From: Brevibacillus centrosporus
GTDB taxonomy: Bacteria; Bacillota; Bacilli; Brevibacillales; Brevibacillaceae
Direction: 5' to 3'
Length of the DNA stretch: 64,000 bases
Assembly (NCBI RefSeq): GCF_003710815.1
Contig: NZ_RHHP01000041.1
Coordinates: 1 to 64,000 of the forward strand
Part shown: positions 60,849 through 64,000 of the stretch, piece after piece
How positions within the stretch are numbered: position 1 is the first letter of the stretch
Layout: each line of letters begins with the position of its first letter
Program-made: the position numbers and the translations under genes
The notes under the pieces: model-generated
Databases searched by the model: none
Seen by the model: only the letters and a program-made list of their open reading frames with translations
Told to the model about the DNA's origin: nothing

Positions 60849-61952
60849 TTATTCCACAATCGGTACGAAAACCTCGGTAATGATTTGCGAGCCACCGTTT
60901 TCCCGGTATTCTTCCTTCCGCTCGAAATCGAACGCTTCCATAATCGGCAAATCATTCGTAGAAAAGAGCAGAGCGTCTTCTGTTTCCGACAGATTCACGT
61001 GCTCATGCCAGACCCACGGCGGAATGACGAAGAAATCTCCCTCTGACCATTCAAACTTCACTCCGTTCATCACGGTGTAGCCGCTGCCTTTAAATACGTG
61101 ATACACATTGCTGTGCACATGGCGATGCGCTTTTCCAAAGAATTTCGGGGGAAGCTTTTGCATGCGCGCGCCAATCCGATTATTCGCATCTTTGCCTGTC
61201 GAAGGATTGATGTACTCGATCGCATAGCCGTCAAAGGGATCCGGCTCAAATTCACTGAGTCCATCCAGGCCTTTTTGGGTCAGCTCCCACTTGTACCGGC
61301 CCAATGGCGCGATACTCGGACTCCGATCCGAAATGGGACGAACCATGCCGCCCTGATAACGTTTTGAGCTGTAATCATCCGGGACGAGCAGCTCTTGTTG
61401 CTTTTCGGGGTAAAACTCGGTAAAGCACACATTCATGAACAAAGTAAAGGGAACATCGAGGCAATCCATCCACATGATGGTCTCTTCGCCTTGATTGGTA
61501 TGATCGTGCCACGTCCACGTAGGGGTAATCAGATAGTCGCCCGGTTCAAAGGGGATTTTTTCTCCGTTTACACGTCCTGATCCACCCTCGCCTTTCATAA
61601 TGAAGCGCAGGGCTGTCGTCGTATGCCGATGGGCCGGAGCAATCTCTCCCGGTTTGACTGCTTGCACAGCCGCGTATAGCGTATGGGTAGCTCCCCCCCA
61701 GCCATAAGGGATCAAATCCTTCATGCCTGGATTAATCAGAAAAACAGCTCTCCTGTCTGCGCCGTCCCCTACCTGGAGCAAATCTTCCGCTTCCTCCAGA
61801 TGCTTTTCAATCAGCTCCCGTTTCCATAAGTAAGGGATGGGTCTTGCTTTCGGTTCAATGGTATTCAGATCATGGATCGATGCCCACAGTGGCCCCAGAT
61901 TGTTACGGTCCAGCTTTTCGTGAAACGAATGCAAATCAACGGACTGTTTCAT
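60849..61952 (-). CDS. Gentisate 1,2-dioxygenase (bicupin)
   Basis: A 367-residue bicupin ring-cleaving dioxygenase. Putative Fe ligands are His108, His110 (PAHRH) and His149 (WTWHDH); spacing 2 and 39 equals that of known enzymes of the gentisate/salicylate dioxygenase group (119/121/160). A second cupin follows at about residues 255-345 (KAHRHVHSNVYHVFKGSG). It would split gentisate to maleylpyruvate; salicylate or 1-hydroxy-2-naphthoate dioxygenase are alternatives. ATG at 61952 after AGGGAGGAG. Confidence 0.85.
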   Translation of the reverse strand: MKQSVDLHSFHEKLDRNNLGPLWASIHDLNTIEPKARPIPYLWKRELIEKHLEEAEDLLQVGDGADRRAVFLINPGMKDLIPYGWGGATHTLYAAVQAVKPGEIAPAHRHTTTALRFIMKGEGGSGRVNGEKIPFEPGDYLITPTWTWHDHTNQGEETIMWMDCLDVPFTLFMNVCFTEFYPEKQQELLVPDDYSSKRYQGGMVRPISDRSPSIAPLGRYKWELTQKGLDGLSEFEPDPFDGYAIEYINPSTGKDANNRIGARMQKLPPKFFGKAHRHVHSNVYHVFKGSGYTVMNGVKFEWSEGDFFVIPPWVWHEHVNLSETEDALLFSTNDLPIMEAFDFERKEEYRENGGSQIITEVFVPIVE

Positions 61953-61969
61953 ATCGCCAAAACTCCTCC

Positions 61970-62809
61970 CTACTTGTATTCAACAGAGACACTGAATTCG
62001 CCGATTCTGTCGATCTGGATACGGATCGTGTCGCCTCCCTCGATTGGGCCGACTCCCTCAGGCGTCCCGGTTGTCAAAATGTCTCCGGGTTCGAGTGTCA
62101 TCGCAGCAGAGGCTACCTCAAAGAATTTATAGCAGTTGTAGATCAAATCTTTTGTGTTGGCGGATTGACGCACGTCTTGATTCACCCACAATTGAAAGCC
62201 CAATTCGTTCGGATTGTTTACTTCATCAGCCGTCACAATCCAAGGACCAATGGGGGTAAACGTATCAAATGATTTGCGCCACGGGCGATCTTCCTTTCCC
62301 CGTACCGTGATATCCATCAAGGCAAAGTATCCAAATATGTAACGATGGGCCTCACATGCCGGAACGTCTTTGGCCTGCTTCCCTACTACGAAAGCCAGCT
62401 CTGCTTCATGATCCGTTCTTCTTTCGCGAAATGGCAGCTTCACTGTATCGCCAGGCCCGATGATAGAGGAGGGCGCTTTCAAGAAAAAACCGAGCTTTTC
62501 AATGGTGTATTCGGCGTTGCTGAATTGCTCATTCATCTCATCCTGATGCAAGTAGTAATTGACCGGTGCCGCCACAATCTTGGTTGGCTGCGGGACAGGC
62601 GGCTGCAGACGAACGTCCTCTAGGGCATGGGAGGGAACATGTGAAAGGGCATCTTCTATTTGTGGCTTCAGATCCTCAAATCGATCCATGAGACGAATGA
62701 GGGAAGCTTGCGGGTTGGCTTGGTCCCAGGAGATCACAGATGAGAGATCATAAATTCGATTTCCCTCAACGACGCCGGGAAGAAAATGATTAAATATCGC
62801 AATTTTCAC
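61970..62809 (-). CDS. Fumarylacetoacetate hydrolase family protein, probable fumarylpyruvate/maleylpyruvate hydrolase
   Basis: A 279-residue FAH-fold metal enzyme: IVAAPVNYYLHQDEMN, metal ligands in DHEAELAFVVGK (Glu135, Glu137), FALMDITVRG (Asp near 165), FDTFTPIGPWIV and TGTPEGVGPIEGGD. In the gentisate pathway such enzymes cleave fumarylpyruvate or maleylpyruvate to pyruvate and fumarate or maleate. No maleylpyruvate isomerase gene is present in the operon, so direct maleylpyruvate hydrolysis may occur. Start is GTG, seven to eight bases after GAGGGTG. First gene of the operon; promoter region shared with the IclR gene. Confidence 0.85.
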   Translation of the reverse strand: MKIAIFNHFLPGVVEGNRIYDLSSVISWDQANPQASLIRLMDRFEDLKPQIEDALSHVPSHALEDVRLQPPVPQPTKIVAAPVNYYLHQDEMNEQFSNAEYTIEKLGFFLKAPSSIIGPGDTVKLPFRERRTDHEAELAFVVGKQAKDVPACEAHRYIFGYFALMDITVRGKEDRPWRKSFDTFTPIGPWIVTADEVNNPNELGFQLWVNQDVRQSANTKDLIYNCYKFFEVASAAMTLEPGDILTTGTPEGVGPIEGGDTIRIQIDRIGEFSVSVEYK

Positions 62810-62827
62810 TTTACTTACACCCTCTCT

Positions 62828-62870
62828 ACTCGTATAGTGAGTTTATCAACTCGTTTTTGATTTCTGAGTT
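62828..62870. promoter_or_regulatory. Array of ACTC/GAGT inverted repeats, candidate IclR operators
   Basis: ACTCGTATAGTGAGT (62828-62842), GAGTT-TATC-AACTC (62838-62852 region) and AACTC...GAGTT (about 62848-62870) overlap each other between the divergent IclR and catabolic genes. IclR proteins bind such short inverted repeats as dimers or tetramers. Confidence 0.5.
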
Positions 62871-63017
62871 AAAAGTAACAAAAACCCAAAAAGTAGTCAA
62901 TGTTTTTTGAAAATTAAATCTTTAACTTGCGTTTTGTTAAATCTTGTTCGTTTTTCTTCCCTATGCTGTGTATACTTGATATGAAAAAAGATACATTTGT
63001 TCATTCTGGAGGTCCCT

Positions 63018-63791
63018 ATGCGTGATGTAAATATGAACCCGATCCGCTCGATAAACAGAGCCATCGATATTCTGCAAGCATTTACCATTGAAAGACCGAA
63101 CCTCACCATCGAAGAAATCACTCAGATGACGAAAATCCCGCACTCTACTGTCTATCGCATCTTGTGTACCCTAGAAACGCGCGGACTTGTGAAGTTTGAT
63201 GAAAAAAGCCTGCAATACAAGCCCGGGCTGCGTCTTTTGGAGTTCGGCTTCCTGCTCTCATCTGTGCTCGATGTCAGCAAGGAAGCGGAAGATATCTTGG
63301 CAGACCTGCAGCTCAAAACGGGTCAAACGGTCCTCATGGCAGCGAAAGATGCGGACGAAATCCTCTATATCTTCAAAAAAGAGAAGCAAGAGGGATTGAA
63401 ATTCTCATCCTTTGTCGGCCAGCGACGGCCCTATATTTACGGTGTCCTCGGTCCTGCTCTCCTCGCCTTTTTGCCTGACAAGGAAATCGAGCGGATTCTG
63501 CGATTACCTGTCACTGAGCATGCGACGCATACGCTGAGAGATCCGTCAGTCGTACGCGAACGGCTGAAGCAGATCCGATCCGATCGATACTATATTGAGA
63601 CAAATGAAACCAACCTCGGTGTGACTGGAATCGGCTCTCCGGTCATTGGACTTAATAACGAGGCGATTGCCGCCATTGGAATCATCGGTCCCGCGGTGGA
63701 AATCGACGACCAACTAGACGGCTTCAAGCATTTGATCGTGGAGGCTTCCGAACGCATTTCGCTGAAGCTCGGGCACAGAGTCGTCATGTAG
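63018..63791 (+). CDS. IclR family transcriptional regulator
   Basis: A 257-residue regulator: winged helix at about residues 10-70 (RSINRAIDILQAF, recognition helix PHSTVYRILCTLETRGLV) and the IclR effector domain (about 85-250) with IGSPVIGLNNEAIAAIGIIG. The ATG at 63018 has GGAGG five bases upstream; the longer frame is not used. It is divergent from the catabolic operon and most likely senses a pathway intermediate; whether it activates or represses cannot be told. A TATACT -10-like element lies at 62971-62976. Confidence 0.9.
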   Translation: MRDVNMNPIRSINRAIDILQAFTIERPNLTIEEITQMTKIPHSTVYRILCTLETRGLVKFDEKSLQYKPGLRLLEFGFLLSSVLDVSKEAEDILADLQLKTGQTVLMAAKDADEILYIFKKEKQEGLKFSSFVGQRRPYIYGVLGPALLAFLPDKEIERILRLPVTEHATHTLRDPSVVRERLKQIRSDRYYIETNETNLGVTGIGSPVIGLNNEAIAAIGIIGPAVEIDDQLDGFKHLIVEASERISLKLGHRVVM

Positions 63792-63805
63792 GATAGAGAT
63801 AGAAA

Positions 63806-63837
63806 AAAGAGCAGGAAGCCACTGGCCCCTGCTCTTT
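63806..63837. terminator. Terminator between the IclR gene and the FecCD gene
   Basis: AAAGAGCAGG (63806-63815) pairs with CCTGCTCTTT (63828-63837); A-rich left flank gives a T run on the - strand, so it serves at least the - strand permease gene. Confidence 0.8.
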
Positions 63838-63844
63838 CCCATCT

Positions 63845-64000
63845 CTAAGATTTCTTCCACAACAAGTACATAAAGTACGGTGCCCCGATCAAGGCTACCA
63901 TGATTCCCGCTGGTATTCCATCCGGGTCAGCGAGATTGCGTCCAATCGTGTCTGCCAGCAGCAGCAGCGCTCCGCCGAGAACAATGGCTACCGGCACATT
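63845..64000 (-). CDS. Iron-siderophore ABC transporter permease, FecCD family (partial)
   Basis: The last 51 codons of a gene that continues past the window. The C-terminal segment GRNLADPDGIPAGIMVALIG followed by APYFMYLLWKK is the strongly conserved end of FecCD/BtuC-type permeases, which move ferric siderophores, heme or cobalamin inward. A TAG stop lies at 63845-63847. Partner genes are outside the window. Confidence 0.85.
   Translation of the reverse strand, partial: NVPVAIVLGGALLLLADTIGRNLADPDGIPAGIMVALIGAPYFMYLLWKKS

Noticed and set aside
1..64000. CRISPR arrays, insertion sequences, prophage, tRNA or rRNA genes
   Set aside because: No repeat-spacer pattern, transposase, phage module or RNA gene landmark was seen.

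Overview
The window looks like chromosomal DNA of a spore-forming Gram-positive bacterium of the Bacilli, most likely Brevibacillus or a close Paenibacillaceae relative. This is inferred from the RsfA-like, YlaJ-like and YhcN-like sporulation proteins, the SpeA/SpeD, MgsR, SR1P and DapH/DapL types, the SAM-I and lysine riboswitches, strong AGGAGG ribosome binding sites and frequent GTG/TTG starts. I saw no rRNA, tRNA, insertion sequence, prophage, CRISPR array or replication origin. Most of it is ordinary core genome.

Layout. 0-9 kb: rsfA-like regulator, a crotonase, an MgsR-like RNA-polymerase-binding regulator, an Fe-S-type HTH regulator, DUF2626, a MidA-like methyltransferase, a secreted coiled-coil protein, a CapA-like lipoprotein and a YqgX-like hydrolase (a yqgX/yqgY/yqgZ neighbourhood). 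9-22 kb: a yla-type neighbourhood (ylaK/phoH, ylaJ, ylaH, typA) interrupted by the metI-metC operon under a SAM-I riboswitch; a candidate structured RNA lies downstream of phoH. 22-36 kb: YhcN lipoprotein, speD, speA (polyamines), nitronate monooxygenase-like protein, a large secreted beta-propeller protein, an SR1-like dual-function RNA encoding SR1P with a CcpN-type operator, and several DUF proteins. 36-40 kb: dapH, a class III aminotransferase and dapL, forming an acetyl-branch diaminopimelate/lysine operon led by a lysine riboswitch, divergent from a flavodoxin with two Fur boxes. 40-53 kb: GNAT, EcsC, a large secreted protein, a methyltransferase/racemase-like pair, a MacB/YknXYZ-type ABC exporter, pdxK and two EamA permeases.

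53.6-63.8 kb is the most distinctive accessory region. Eight co-directional genes with short gaps encode an FAH-family hydrolase, gentisate 1,2-dioxygenase, a flavoprotein monooxygenase, an aldehyde dehydrogenase, a thiamine-diphosphate decarboxylase-like enzyme and an SsuABC-type importer. A divergent IclR regulator controls or flanks them across an intergenic region full of ACTC/GAGT inverted repeats. I read this as uptake and catabolism of an aromatic acid (possibly an aryl-glyoxylate) through aldehyde and acid to gentisate and then ring cleavage. The window ends inside a FecCD-type permease gene.

Start codons were chosen by ribosome binding site and family alignment from memory. No database search was possible, so family names rest on recognised motifs.
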